A stretch of 64,000 nt of DNA, from contig OZ014411.1 in the NCBI GenBank assembly GCA_963965975.1, positions 23,027,749 through 23,091,748 on the forward strand, read 5' to 3'. Position 1 is the stretch's first letter, and each line of letters opens with the position of its first letter. Of this stretch, positions 35,701 through 48,429 are shown one piece after another. The translations under genes were made by a program, and so were the position numbers. The notes under the pieces are model-generated. The model was not told where the DNA came from, searched no databases, and worked only from the letters and a program-made list of their open reading frames with translations. The DNA comes from Xestospongia bergquistia (taxonomy: Eukaryota; Porifera; Demospongiae; Haplosclerida; Petrosiidae).

Positions 35701-38113
35701 AATTCCTGGAAGAACATATTTTTGTTTCCTTGATCAGAAGACAGTTCATCATACCCATCTAGAATAAGTACTACCCTTTCTCCTAGTGTTGATAATATAT
35801 AGTTACTTACAGAGTCTACTTTGCCATCAACACTAGAATTAGAACAACGCAGGAAGTCATTTATGTCTTTGGCTTCTTTCATATTGTTATTATGGAGCTG
35901 TATTAACAACACAATATCCCAGTTGTGTGACTGTAGCTGACCTTGGCTCCACTTCTTACAAAGTTCCCACATTAATGTAGTTTTCCCACTGCCTGCATCA
36001 CCTTCAATGAGAACATTAATAGAATTTTCTTCACCATCTTGAGGTAATCCAATCTGCTCTAACTCTATTTCTGACTTGTCATTACTATTACTTGTACTTG
36101 AAGTGTTCACTTGATTAACTCCTACCTGCAGTTTGAGATTAACGAATTGATTCAGTGATGGAGATGGGGATTTAACATAGGTAGGAAATCTTTTTCTTTT
36201 ATATGTTGCTTTGATGTAGTTACTGTAAATACGTACATCTTCAGGCATGGATACAATATGACATCTTGTTTCATTCACTGAAGACGAGTCTAGATGTATA
36301 TAAATAGCAAACACATTTTAAAGGATCAAAGTATTACTATAGGTAATTTTTACACGTTACTGCATGTTAAAAATTACAAGATAGAGACTCTTGCAACATC
36401 ATGTTAATGTTTTAATGTTTCTTAAGACTACAAGACTACACAGATGACAACATTTATTTATGTACAAAAGCAATTTTGCTAATATTATGCTAGATAATTG
36501 CTATTTGTCCAAATGTTTGGAGTTAGTGTGAATTAATTAACTGTAATTATACTAATGCATGCAATATAATATTTAGTATTCACTACAAAATAATTTAACA
36601 CATTATAATATTGGTTCACATATACAATTTAATTGGTTACCTCTAATGATGGAAGTGTTCTCAACACTGAAAAAACTACGAATTTCATCCCCAACTATTT
36701 TATTCTTAACAAGTGGTCCTTCAATTGCAGCAAGGAGGGCTTCTTGAGTAGCATCAGTGCCTTTACATTCAATCCAATCATTCAGCACATCTTTGAGTTT
36801 TAATATGTTAGATTTTGAGTTTGTTTCGTGAACATGATCAGGCACACCCAATGCTAATGCAATTTCACCAAATTTATGCTGTATTGGTGCTAGTAGTTCA
36901 ACTAACTTGCGTACAGCATCTACTTTGATAGAGGTCCCTACAGAATGAAGTAACAAACATAGTACATTGTGAGTTATAGCAGAAACTCCATTAACAGACT
37001 ATTCCAGATTTCTATAAAGAATAATAACCTCAGAGTAGCATATCTTCTGAATAGTTATATAAGATATAACAATTCAGAAAAAGTGCTATTCTAAAAACTT
37101 TAAAAAGGTACCTTGGGAATTTGTACCATAATTATTATAATACTAAATTCCTGAGGACCTTTTTGCACTGGTTAATGAATAATTTCTTCATTTATAATTC
37201 AATTAAAATCTTTTACTTTCAGTAACATGCAGTGGATTTGTATGTCTAATGTATTCTCATTGTTATCACAAGGATTTCCTGACAATTGTTTTTAATAAAA
37301 GTACTTTGTTAAATCTTTTCTCCTTATATATATATTTATACATGGTAGTGTCTATTTGTTCAGCAGGAAGTGCATACTTTGCTATGTATTGAACTGATCC
37401 CACCCCCTAACCTTAAATATAAATTATGCACATCTAGAAGAGATCCAGTACTTTGTTTAAAATAATAGCTAATCATTAAGATAAGTTACTAACACAAACA
37501 CACTTGTGCATATTTATTCCAATCTCATAACATTCATTTTCAATGGTGAGTTGCTTCTACATGAATATATAACAAGTTGCATAGCAATATATGCTATCCA
37601 GCGACAATTTTTAGAAAGCAATTAACTATAATTAGGGTTTATGAAGGTTTATGGTCTATAAAATAGTCATACATTGACGTAATCCTGTATACATAAATAG
37701 CCTGCCTGTATTTGGAGGTTTCACTGTGTACATTTATAACTGGTCGGATATGTAAATCATGTCCAGACTCCACACTCACTCACACTTGTACACCCCAATC
37801 CACTCACACACATACCATTCATCCATTCTGGTACCCACCCACATGTACAAGTAGCAGTAGGTAATGCCTATAAGTCTGGCAGGAACTCATACTTTGCTGT
37901 ATATAGTTACTGTTTAAGGTTAGGTTGTTAGGATGAGCTTAATACACAGCAAAGTATGCGTTTCCTACCGAACAAATAGGCACTACCATGTATGCATATA
38001 TATAAATTACAAACAAGTTAACAAATAACTAATAATCTAAAACTATTTATAGCTCAGTTATAACATTTCAAGTAGTAAAAACTAATCTATAGCATCATAC
38101 CTTGTGTGGACAT
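32754..38113 (-). CDS. NLR-type receptor: Death-NACHT-LRR with C-terminal PHD finger (1281 aa)
   Basis: Exons 38101-38113 (ATG TCC ACA CAA G), 36641-36937 and 32754-36289 join in phase 1 (3846 nt). Seen: Death domain (about 8-95; VRKLVELLAPIQHKFGEIAL, LKDVLNDWIE, GPLVKNKIVGDEIRSFF). NACHT with Walker A GDAGSGKT (200-207), Walker B LILDGYDEL (about 279-287) and sensor VTCRP. A winged-helix/helical part (FRFHHLIIQEYLAALHW), then leucine-rich repeats (about 600-850). An acidic Ser/Asp/Glu insert (about 857-965) and more LRR (about 970-1200). Last, a PHD finger (1237-1281): CQTC, CDEC, H, C, then YWKCPEC at the very end. Known: sponge NLRs combine Death, NACHT and LRR; PHD fingers read histone tails. 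Inferred: an immune sensor with an unusual chromatin- or protein-binding end. Its promoter lies back to back with the receptor gene at 39676. Confidence 0.92.
36938..38100. other. NLR intron 1, containing a MITE
   Basis: 1163-nt GT-AG intron between the 13-nt first coding exon and the Death exon. It holds the inverted-repeat element at 37341-37990. The part above about 37365 is also present in the duplicate at 56463 onward. Confidence 0.7.
37341..37990. mobile_element. MITE-like element with about 75-bp terminal inverted repeats
   Basis: Left end CATGGTAGTGTCTATTTGTT and right end, reversed, CATGGTAGTGCCTATTTGTT; similarity continues for about 75 nt to the CCTAACCTTA motif. It is flanked by TA on both sides, as for Tc1/mariner-type elements. 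Total 650 bp with no coding capacity. The duplicated copy near 56465-56935 keeps the interior but has lost the terminal match. A shorter related foldback sits at 38463-38571. Confidence 0.75.
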
Positions 38114-39675
38114 TATTATATGTGCCTTTTCCTGATTTTTACGCCCCTTAATATAAAACAGAATAACTATTAATATAACCAGCCTTAATTCATCTATTGT
38201 ATATTTCATAAGTCAATAATGACGTCAGAAAACACAGATGGAAGCCAACAAAACTGAAGGTTTAAGTTCTGCTAAGCCTCCATAATATAATTTGGCACCA
38301 GTAGCAGTAAACAATTCATTTACAGCTCTCTGACTTGTGTCAAATTATATATATAAAGTTCTCAAATGACAATACTTAGATACTTATGATCTAGTTGTAG
38401 ACTTACTAAAGACCTTTTGACTAGACAATGATCTACATTATAAGTTAATATCATTGACATTTTGTCAGGCAGGAAGTGCCTATACTTTGTTATGGATAGT
38501 TTAGGTTTATGGAATGAGGACTAGTATATATCATATAACACAAGAAAGTATAGACTTCTTGTTAGACAGATAATCACTGTGTAATTTAATAGTGATGCAA
38601 TGATATGCTAGTGCTCCAAATTTGTGTGAATGATATTGCCTTTATACAATACAGGAAAACATCTCTATAATTGTGTGTTTTGAAATTGATTACAAAATCA
38701 ATATATTGTTCATTTTACTTGTTTAAATCATAATATATTTGTAAGAGATAAAACCCAAAGTCGTCAGTTGGCATTATTTGTGAACAAGCAGTACATCAGT
38801 TATACACAGTAGATCACTTCTACTGTACTGAGCTCAATTAGCAATCTGTTATTTTAAAAGTATTATTACCATGTATACTTGAATAAAGAATCTTATCATA
38901 ACATTTTAAATCTTAAAAAAGATTTTGAGACAGAAATAGTGTTATGGTTAGAGTGTGGACATAAAATTACATTATAATAATGCAAAGAAACACTTTTAGA
39001 GTTAATTTTTAACTGTACCTAGATGAAATGTGACTTACAAGTCAACAAGGAGTGAGTGTTGTTGTTCCTCACATTTACAAGGTGATGTTATGTCAGTTTA
39101 GTTGATATTATGTAACATTAAAGTTTTGTTAAAGTATATAGGGAACAAGTGAGGAATACAAAAAGTAACATTTCTTGCAAAAAAGAAATCTGTTGTTAAT
39201 ATGATATATATTTCTCTGAAAACAAAGCAATCAAATCAAAAATAAAAGAAAATAAAACATTCATTTAGAAATAAAAACAGATATATACTCCAGCTTAGTT
39301 TTATCGTGAGACATTCATTCATCAATAGAACAATGTCAAAATGTTGAAGAAGGCCTATATTATTGACAAAGACAGAACAGTAACAATAAGAGTCACATAG
39401 CAACTATTGATACACACAGTGAGAATAAGCATCACTATGGACATCAATGTTGATGACTAAAGTTAATCACGATTCTTATAATAACATTTGAAAAGGTAAA
39501 AATGATTTATTTTTTGCATGTTGCACAATGATTACAACATGTTACAATACAACTGGATGACTCTCAATTCAATAAGTTACCTAACTGAACAATGTCCAAA
39601 AATTTAGTCAAGTCATATAACCTTTGATGTGTGTACACACAAGGTCAAAGTTCAAAATTACTTGACAAAGTCAAG
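38114..39675. promoter_or_regulatory. Divergent intergenic region between NLR and GPCR
   Basis: About 1.56 kb between the two start codons, so both promoters must lie here. A duplicated, slightly shorter version (57042-58566) conserves most of the sequence. No individual promoter element is assigned. It holds a foldback at 38463-38571. Confidence 0.45.
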
Positions 39676-40740
39676 ATGGAGTTGCCTGATGACCTTATGA
39701 ATATTTCTGTAAATAATTGTAGCAAATCTTTTACTAATGAACAGAAGACTCACTTGTTGGTGGCAATTGTATCTTCTGGTATTGTGTCCTCTGTCATGTG
39801 CTTCATAGCAATATCAATGGTTCTTTATTGGAAATTATACAAGTATTTTGTTTATCGGTTAGCACTCTATCAAGTATTAGCTGCTCTTATCTATAGCACG
39901 ACTGAATCTCTCGTGTTAATGAACATCAATTACACAAAAGATGCTTTTCATGTCAATGCCTGTATGATTGCTGCTTTTATTTTTGTTTACATCATGTGGA
40001 TAAAACTTTTGTTTACACTTTGCCTTGTGTTCCATATATTCTGTCTGGCAGTCTGCTTGAAAAACCTTCAAAAGTTCGAATTTATCTATATTATTGTATG
40101 TGTATTATTCCCTTCACTTTATTGTTGGATTCCATTCATTCACAGTTCTTACGGACTAACTAATACATGGTGTTGGATTCGAGATTGGAAAGATGGCTGT
40201 TCAATGGAAAAGAACAAAGAGGGGATCATAGAACAATTCACTTTGTGGTATGGTCCATTAATGCTATCACTTACCATCAGTTTCCTTGCTGTCATTATGA
40301 TAATATCAGTTTTAGCAAAGAGAGCTTATAGTAATGATACAACTACTCAAGAAACTGAGCCTTTAACTAGCAACCAAAGAAGTAACAAGACAGCTTTGAA
40401 GCAACTCCTTCCACTATTAGCTTATCCAGTAATATTTTTTGCATTAGCTTTATTCCCTTTGGTAGATCGAATCTATGAGGCTATATCACCATATAGTAGC
40501 TATCCTGTTGTGTTAGCTCATTCAATTTCAAATGCTATGTGGGGATTTTTCTGTGGAATAACACTTCTAATTCATGTGTTACTGTTAGGCAAGAAAAAAG
40601 AAATTCATAAAGAAAAGGCAATCAAAACTAACTTAAAGGAAGCTGAAACAGCTGTGTTTACAACTTACACTGATGCATCCACTGGTGCCATAACATACGC
40701 TTCAATGCGTGGAGAAAGTGATGTTGAATTGGATTATTAA
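39676..40740 (+). CDS. Seven-transmembrane receptor, cAMP-receptor-like/orphan GPCR (354 aa)
   Basis: Intronless; ATG in GTCAAGATGG. Translation is open 15 codons further up to a GTG, which is not needed. Seen: N-terminal NISVNNCS glycosylation sites; hydrophobic segments at about 26-52, 60-83, 96-127, 135-156, 190-214, 248-272 and 282-305; an extracellular loop with NTWCWIRDW and DGC, then EQFTLWYGPL leading into the fifth helix; and a charged C-tail ending ESDVELDY. The WCWI plus LWYGPL pattern resembles the cAMP-receptor-like GPCR class. The ligand is unknown. The first 16 codons recur in the duplicate at 58567, where the rest is deleted. Confidence 0.75.
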   Translation: MELPDDLMNISVNNCSKSFTNEQKTHLLVAIVSSGIVSSVMCFIAISMVLYWKLYKYFVYRLALYQVLAALIYSTTESLVLMNINYTKDAFHVNACMIAAFIFVYIMWIKLLFTLCLVFHIFCLAVCLKNLQKFEFIYIIVCVLFPSLYCWIPFIHSSYGLTNTWCWIRDWKDGCSMEKNKEGIIEQFTLWYGPLMLSLTISFLAVIMIISVLAKRAYSNDTTTQETEPLTSNQRSNKTALKQLLPLLAYPVIFFALALFPLVDRIYEAISPYSSYPVVLAHSISNAMWGFFCGITLLIHVLLLGKKKEIHKEKAIKTNLKEAETAVFTTYTDASTGAITYASMRGESDVELDY

Positions 40741-41480
40741 ATTATGCCTAAAATATAAATAGTATGTGTGTGTTTTATTATTCCTATTGGAAGATGTCAA
40801 AGTTGTATGAACTCTATATGTATTATGACTAGTGATGCAATTTGTTGGATTATTTGATTGACAATTCAGTAGGTACTCATACGTTGTACTTTTGAAAAAG
40901 CACAACTAAATGACATAATTGTTTAGATAGAAATAATTCTTGTAGTATAGACATATTGTCAGTAGTAAGGTTATCATAACTGTATGTTTAGCTATAACAT
41001 GTCATAATGGCACTACTTTCATGATTACATATGTTGCTTACTAATAGATTATATAAAATATATTCAGATCATAAGCTAGTCTGTCCAGCAATTCTGCATG
41101 TTTTCATAATTCAGACATATCCTACCTTTAAAGACTGAGCAAGTTTAATCAAAATAAATTAAAAGGATAACAGTATGCATTTTTACAAAATTCTTTAAAT
41201 TGTAAGACAAAAACAAAAAAGTGTATATTATAATTTTGAAAAAGCCAAACAACTGCATGGATATACTTATAAAATTGGTGTATTGTAGTTATAGGTGATC
41301 AATTAAACTATTTCAAACATCTATAAAGATCTCACCATGAAGGAAGTGTTACTCTAAGTTTTCTCCCAAGCCATCACCAAACCCATTTTATCTAAGTCAT
41401 TTTGTTAGAACAGCATTCATTCCTTCACAACTCATTATCACTGTCAAAATTTCTTGACAAGTATACTGACCTATTTTCAG
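40741..41480. other. 3' flank of the GPCR gene
   Basis: AT-rich. No gene or repeat is recognised. Confidence 0.5.
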
Positions 41481-41519
41481 ATAAACTGGATACACTTCAA
41501 GGTACCACAGCTCAAATAT

Positions 41520-43050
41520 TTGTGGATCCTCAAGTTCTCCCATGGTATTTCAAAGCTAGACCAGTACCTTAACATCTTAAAGAGAGAGTAGAAAAAGAAT
41601 TCTTTCAACTACAAGGAATGGGTATCATTACCCCATTGTTTTTGGGATGCCCTATTTGTCCCTATTGTTAAAAACGACAACAATATGTATCTTTACATAG
41701 ATTATAGTTACAGTCAACTGGGTTCTATTACCTGATAGCCATCCACTGCCTTACATTGAAGACATTTGTGCAGCACTGGAAGGTGGTACACTCTTCTCAA
41801 AACTTGATTTGAGGCTATCAGATACTTTTAAATGAAGACTCTAAGCAGTATACTACAATAATACTCATAAAGGATTACTTCAATATCAACGTCTACCATC
41901 TGGCATGTCAACGGCTCCAAATCTTTGTCAACAGACTATGGAGAATCTTTTATGTGACTCACCCAACCTTGGCCTGGTCTCTGATACCAATGAAAAGGAT
42001 CACCTACATAGTTTTACTGTGTACTTTCCAGACTGACATCTGCAGGACTTATTTGAAAAAATTCTAATACACCTTTGCTACAACATTATTTAAGTCACAT
42101 TATTAATAGTTCAAGACTCCACCTTTCCCACTCTAAGTTAAAGTTATTCAGAAAGCACCAGCACCTTCAAATGTTACAGATTTAAGAGCATTTTACGTCT
42201 TGTCAACTATTATCACAAGTTCTTACCAAATCTGGCAACTGTCCTGCCCCCATTACATGCCCTTCTATGAAAAGGTGTCATATGGTCAAGGAGGAAGACA
42301 CAAGAATGTTCTTTCTGACAAGTCAGTCATGTGTTCCATTACATGCCCTTCTATGAAGATATCCATCAATCAGTATCATAACTTGTTCATTTTGACATTC
42401 AAAAAACCCTTATTGTTATCATGTGATACCTAACCATAATGCATTGGAGCTGTTTTGGCCCATCAAGTGTTGGATGATACTAAAAAACAATTGCCTTCAT
42501 ACTTTATACTTGATATGTAACTGAATGAAATTACTCTTAACTATAAAAAAAGCTTTGGCATTGTGTTAGTGGTAAACGTTTTCATCAATATCTTTATGGC
42601 ACACATTTTAATCTTTATTCAGACCATAAATAATTGGATCATTTACTTAGTGAGCCATGACAAGTACCACTTTAGAATCAGCCAGAATACAGCATTGCGC
42701 TCTCAGCCTTGCTGCTTACCATTATACACACATCCAGGAATTGCAAAAATGAAAAGTTTGCTTGTTCGTATGAATGGTGGCTTGGTATTGATTCCAATAT
42801 CAAAATAAAAATGCAAGCTTGCAATATTGGCCAATCTAATTGTTCACTTCCTGCTAGAGCACCCTAACACTTTTGGAAGTTCCCTTAACAACCTTGGAAC
42901 AGAGTTCATGTTGATCATGCTGGACCACTTTTAGGCAAGCATTTCTTTCTTTAATAGATGCTCACTCAAAATAACTTGAAGTTCACATTGTAGATGGATA
43001 CCTTCTAATGGCAGACAATTAAGAACTCAATTACATTTTATCCACCTAGA
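41520..43050 (+). mobile_element. Ty3/Gypsy retrotransposon remnant (RT, RNase H, integrase pieces)
   Basis: Short in-order pieces in shifting frames: PWYFKARPVP and VEKEFFQLQGMGII (start of RT), LPYIEDICAALEGG and FSKLDL, YQRLPSGMSTAPN (RT), then RNase H-like VLVV-VF-HQYL text around 42560-42640, and integrase-zone SLPARAP and VDHAGP near 42830-42930. Many stops and indels. The RT motif with YxDD is not intact. LTRs were not identified. The 3' half (from 42079) is shared with the duplicate at 58615-59750. Confidence 0.7.
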
Positions 43051-43350
43051 CCTTTCTTGCAAGGTGTCAAATAAACAGGACCAACTTGTGTCAACAAAAA
43101 AGCTACATACCTTCAGTATAGGAAATCAAGTGTTTGCAAGTAATTCTTAATGGATCCCTGCAGAAATTATTCAAATTACTGGGCTAGTCTCATATAAGAT
43201 AAAACTGCATATCCAATCCATGATATGTGTTATCTTGTAGACCAATTATGGTACCATTCCTCTGATAGTAATAGTCATGATTCTGTCTCATTGGAAGCTG
43301 ATGATTTTGATAACTGGCCTATTCCTAATTCAACAATAAAGGTTGATACC
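43051..43350. other. Tail of the Ty3/Gypsy remnant up to the CACTA insertion
   Basis: Shared with 59530-59770 in the duplicate; no coding motif. It ends in GATACC, whose last three bases are the target duplication of the CACTA element. Confidence 0.6.
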
Positions 43351-43856
43351 CACTGTATAAATTCTTTAGAATAGTTCGTTATACACCTAATGTTTTAACA
43401 CTAGTATCAGTTTGTTATAAGCAGTACTGATACTAAAGCTGTATATAAGAATGTTATACAACATACTTATTACTTACTTTGTTATAGACTGTCTTATATT
43501 AACATAAACTAAAGAAATAAACATATGCTTATTACAGATGACTATTATTAAATTGATGTTGCACTGTAATGTTACTTGAACACCACAAGTGTTAACTTAC
43601 ACTCTTCAGGTAAGCAATTGTTAATTATAAAGTAAAGAGAAAAACAAATCAATCCAAGAACATTCTACACTTTGAAAACTGAATGACAATGTGAGACAAT
43701 TATTTTTTTTTTGTTTTATTTTAAATAATGTAACATCTCCATTTTAAAGTGTGGAATATTAAACAAGTAAATTTTTAAATAAAGGAATACAGACAATCAC
43801 TTTGTCATCTCCATAATCAAATTTTACACAAGTTTCAATTACTGCACAATATCCTC

Positions 43857-46781
43857 CTATTCTAGAAATAGGGATGAAACTAACGCAACTCTCCTGCACA
43901 AAGTTGTTGCAGAAACAAACAATGTGGAAATATATTTATCTTTATATCGGTGATCTTCAAACCATTTGACATGAGCTAATACATTAACATTTGTCATTGT
44001 ACTTGCACTTGACTTTGATATTAGCTTTAATTCATGTCGAAGAAAGTAACTGACAATTCCAACTCTGAGAGGTGTCTCACCACTTGTATCAATACCTGAA
44101 ATATTCAACCAGTGCACAACAATTGCATTTGACTTTGTGACCGTGATTTGCTACTGAGAAAAAGCTCTCCATTAACAAATACTTGTTTACATTCTAAGTA
44201 AAAACGAGAAGGTTGAATGTCATATTCTTCTGAGGAGTATAGACAATTATACATTTTTTTAGATTCTTAAATTCAGTATCATCAAAAACTCTTTCAACTA
44301 ATGGATTAACAAGTTTGTAGTAGCTTTTCACTGTGCAGTCAAGCATTGAAACTGGACAGGTGTGGTAACTAGTTTGATTCAAAATAGCAATTCCTTAAGT
44401 GGCAGTCTGGTCAACAGAACTATGAATATCAGTTGCTTGAAATTGACGGTCAGACATAGATGCTACATCAAAAAAGTCACTATCACAATCTCTACCAGTA
44501 CACTCTAGAGTGTCCAAAATATATTGTAAGTTATTAAACTTAGAAAACATTTGTTTTTCAGGGCCAAGCCATGATAATGACATCCCCTCCATTATTCCAT
44601 TGTATCTTTCAAAGGAGAAACACCAAAAAGCAGGGAAAGGGCCATAATCAAAAATACATTCTTTCAAGTGACAAGCCATGTGCATATTTGGTGTACATTT
44701 TTCAGCTCCATACAAATACTGGAACTCTTTACAAAATTTTAGAAGCAAAGAATGGGCTTTGATTACTTGTGCCTTAGTTACACACATTTGACAAAGTAAT
44801 TTACAAGCATCAACAAACAATGACCAACATTTAAAGTGTCTTTGTGGTAAAACACCATAGAGAGCATAGAGTGAATAGATTAAAATCCAGTGTTTCCACT
44901 TGTCAGCTGTAAATGTTGCAAATCCAGATTCTATTTTTCTTGGAATTCTACCAATGTTGGTTGGTGGATTTAGTGAATCAACTCTTTTTTGTAAAGTTTC
45001 AAAATTGATGGTGTTAAGAACTTTGCTTTCTTTCCATACCTTAGCTGTATGCTTAGCAATCCCGAGAAATATGTTGTGCATAGGATCTATGGTATGAAAA
45101 CGAATAATATCAAAATGTAGGAGATTTAGTAGCACTGAGTATCTCACCCCCAGTACACTGTTCTTTCAAAGCACGAAGATTAGCAGTTTGAGCTTTTTGA
45201 ACAAGTATAGCATTTGCTAGGTGATCACTAAGCTGAGGAGCTTCCCAATTCTCACAGTCATAACCAGAAAAGTCTGGTTTTTGACCAAAAGATACTGTTG
45301 GGAATGAGTTTAGGCATTTAGAGCAACCCTTTTCAGCATTGTAAGATAAAAATCCACATACTTTTCGTGTCACTGGTAAGTCTAATCAAACACAGGTAAT
45401 AAGGGCACGAACTGCTGTTGAGCCAAATAAAGAATTTGAATTCTTGTATGTATGCCTTTATAGAGTGTTTTTATATCATCAACTAAAGGTGAGAGAAAAC
45501 TATTAATGTCCCTTTTGGGTTCTTTTGGAACAGGAATCATTCCTACTAATATAACATTGTGAAACTTGTACCACTCAGATCGAGGAAGGTTTTGGACTAC
45601 CAAATAAATTGCCCCAGCAGAGTATACTCTGTTTGTTTGAAAGGATTAAACCAATCTACATTGAGAGTTAAACAGTAATTGTGAGGTGCTGACAAAAATG
45701 GTATGCCATCAATATTTTGAAGTTCCTTCCATACATCACCATCATATATATCACAGTAAATCTCCTTAGCTGACAAATCTGGTCTGTTGCGCCACTGCTC
45801 ACACTTACTTAGAAATCTATTTCTCTGCACAAACTTTTGAAAAGTGTGAATAATGCTGTGATAATAATAAAGGTTATGAGGTACAAGTTTTGATTTTCCA
45901 CCAATTTTTACTTTTTTCATTAACATAGTATTGCAACTAACTCTTCGCGATGGTTGTGGATGATTAGGAAACTGTACATATGAACATTGCTTGGATTCTT
46001 CTTTACTACCTTCCCGCATAATGCAGTCTGAGGATTTATAAAGAGTATTACACTTTGGACATACAGTGAAGACAATTACTCCATCATTTGCACTCAATCC
46101 AATTACTTTTCTAGCTTTTGCCATTGTTACTGGAAAAATTTGTTGCAGTTCAACAAGAGTAGGATGATTAATAGTGTTAGCTAAATAAGTAATGAAAGTT
46201 TTAAGAAACAACAGCAATGCTGACATTGCTCTTTCAGAAGCATGAAACAATAGTTGAAATGAATTGATAAACGTGAGTATTCCAAATAATATTCTCTTTG
46301 CTAAATCGTTTGTCATGATATTAGTATCTTCTCTGTCACTATCAATTTCAGGACCAGAGTCTTCCCATATTTCTTCACAGTCACTTTCGAAATGATCATC
46401 ACTACTTCTGTCACCAGACATGATACTATCTTGTGTGTTTACTAATGGGACTGCAGTATTACATGTAGCTGAAGCAGAATAATTGTCATCTGCTTCTCTG
46501 CCATGGTAACTGTTATCACTTTCAGTTCCAAAATCAAATGTATCTTCAAGGTAGTTACCACTTAGTTCTGATCTAAAAGAAATATCTATTTCATCAGTAA
46601 GACTACTCACGTCATCAGCTGATTCTGAGGAGTCGTCATTGAAAGTGGAAGACAATACCTGACGTTTCCCAGGACAAATTGCACCAGTCTTGTCATGTAG
46701 ATGACGATAGAAATGTGCATGAGAGAGTTCTTCCATACAGTAGGAGCACAATCTTCTTTTTCGACGAACACAGCCTTCCAT
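43857..46781 (-). pseudogene. CACTA transposase (Transposase_21/tnp2-like), frameshifted
   Basis: Reading frames run 46781-45597, 45603-45382, 45373-45110, 45147-44395, 44382-44194 and 44117-43857. Seen: N-terminal zinc finger (CSYCMEELSHAHFYRHLH), a long acidic region, CPKCNTLY, FLSAPHNYCLTLNVDWFNPF, LPRSEWYKFHNVILVGMIP, KVCGFLSYNAEKGCSKC, and TIDPMHNIFLGIAKHTAKVW, the hallmark of this transposase family. Breaks: a one-base frameshift near 45615, a stop or indel near 45375-45385, another shift near 45130, and further ones downstream. Inferred: once autonomous, now inactive. Confidence 0.85.
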
Positions 46782-46866
46782 GATTATAATTATAGATTAT
46801 TCCTGGCTCAAAATTATAGTCTCTATATACGGTATCTAAAGTTCTTACCTCGTGTCATCATCATCT

Positions 46867-48429
46867 ATGGAGTTGCCAACATTCAGACGTTCAAACAAAA
46901 GCAAAACAGATTCAACTACAAACGCTAGAAGAGTTCTTCATTTTGGAAGGTAATACAAGAACTCTGGATCTACTTTTTATGGATTGTCTAAGTAAATAAT
47001 GTTAACTTATTTGTCAGCTGCATTCAAAAGATTTTTTGGATAATATTCTTGGTTGTTTAATATATATAAGTTACTCATCAGTGTCAAATTTATTTGTGCT
47101 ATTTGTCATTAAGTATACTGTTCATAATAATTATTGAGTGTATTGTATATACAATAGTACACGACAACAGTCTTCATCATTGCGTCTAACTGAAAGTCAA
47201 GTTTATGCACAGCTAAGGGAATCACCTCCACAAAGGTAAGCAAAATTATTTTGTGTGTGTAATGTGTATTACATATATCTATTGGTCATAATGTTACATA
47301 TGCTTCATTTCACACCTGTTCATTTCTTAAAGCTTCACTAATTGTGTGTACACTATCATAATTATTGCATTATTTATGTGCCACAAAAGGACAGACTTCT
47401 ATTTAAAGTCAAAGTAAATAATTACAGCACTATTAATAATCCAAAGTTAAGTAGGTGTTCAATTCTGTTGTGACCACAAGTCATGCCACACATAGCCAAA
47501 AACAATTTTTGGATTATTTTTATCAACAATGTTATAATATACTCTATATTTAGTCTCTCTCCATCTCAATACTGACAACCTGGACAAACACTGCTGCCTA
47601 CTAACAGACCTCCTAACTACACTGATGCAAATGGTGATTATGCTACACTCAATGATGTACAAAAACTGACCAGTGTACTTCAGTCATTTCAAGAATCCTT
47701 AGACTCAAAATTGGGGAGTTTTTCCACCAAAATTGACTCCATTAGCCATCGACTGGACTCTTTAGAGTCACGACAAAGAACACTAGAAGAAGACATTAAA
47801 TCTACAACAACATCATCTTCCAGTACTTCAGCGAGTTCAAAGTCTCCGAACCCTGGTAGTACAGGAAAACAAAGAATTATTCCACTTGTATTACAAGTAG
47901 GAATATTTATACCTAATTTGAGTTATTCAGTATCTTCATAACATATTTCACAGAGTAAAATACGAGCAATATATAATTCATTGGATGAAGACAAACAGTT
48001 TAAGATAAGCGAACCGTAAGTTTGTAAAGATAAATTTATTTAAAATTTATATTCTTTGTACACAGAATTAATGACCTCATAATACAAAAGTTGTAGCCAC
48101 AATTATTGAAACAGTTGGAACAGATCAATATTTAGAAGAAATGATACAAAGTACTTTATAATTGAATTAGTTCATTAACTTAATTGCTCTCTTTTAGAAG
48201 GTTGTAAAACCTACAAGAAGACCCTAACTCAACATGTATAGCATGTAACAACTCCTGTTAAAGGCAAAAAGGCACTAAGATCTCGTAAACAACAGGCATG
48301 TCAAAATGATTATGTTATGTTATATACATGCATCATCCTTACGATGATCCCGATGAAAATGAATTTGTAGGAATTGTAGCAAATCCTGAAGATGAGGATT
48401 CTGATTCTGTTCTTAATTACTATATTTGA
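46867..48429 (+). pseudogene. CACTA accessory gene (divergent partner), decayed at its 3' end
   Basis: The first four exons are intact and in phase: 46867-46949 (MELPTFRRSN), 47158-47235, 47608-47896 and 47954-48015. The third encodes a helical, coiled-coil-prone stretch (LDSKLGSFSTKIDSISHRLD, LESRQRTLEEDI) and a Ser-rich tract. After that the frame breaks: an alternative frame carries VVATIIETVGTDQYLEEMI, and the last open piece ends DPDENEFVGIVANPEDEDSD with TGA at 48427-48429. It starts 86 nt from the transposase start on the other strand, so both probably share one internal promoter. Function unknown; inferred DNA- or transposase-binding helper by analogy to two-gene CACTA elements. Confidence 0.55.

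Noticed and set aside
39631-39675. Upstream extension of the GPCR from GTG
   Set aside because: Non-ATG start; the ATG at 39676 is in a good context and is conserved in the duplicate.
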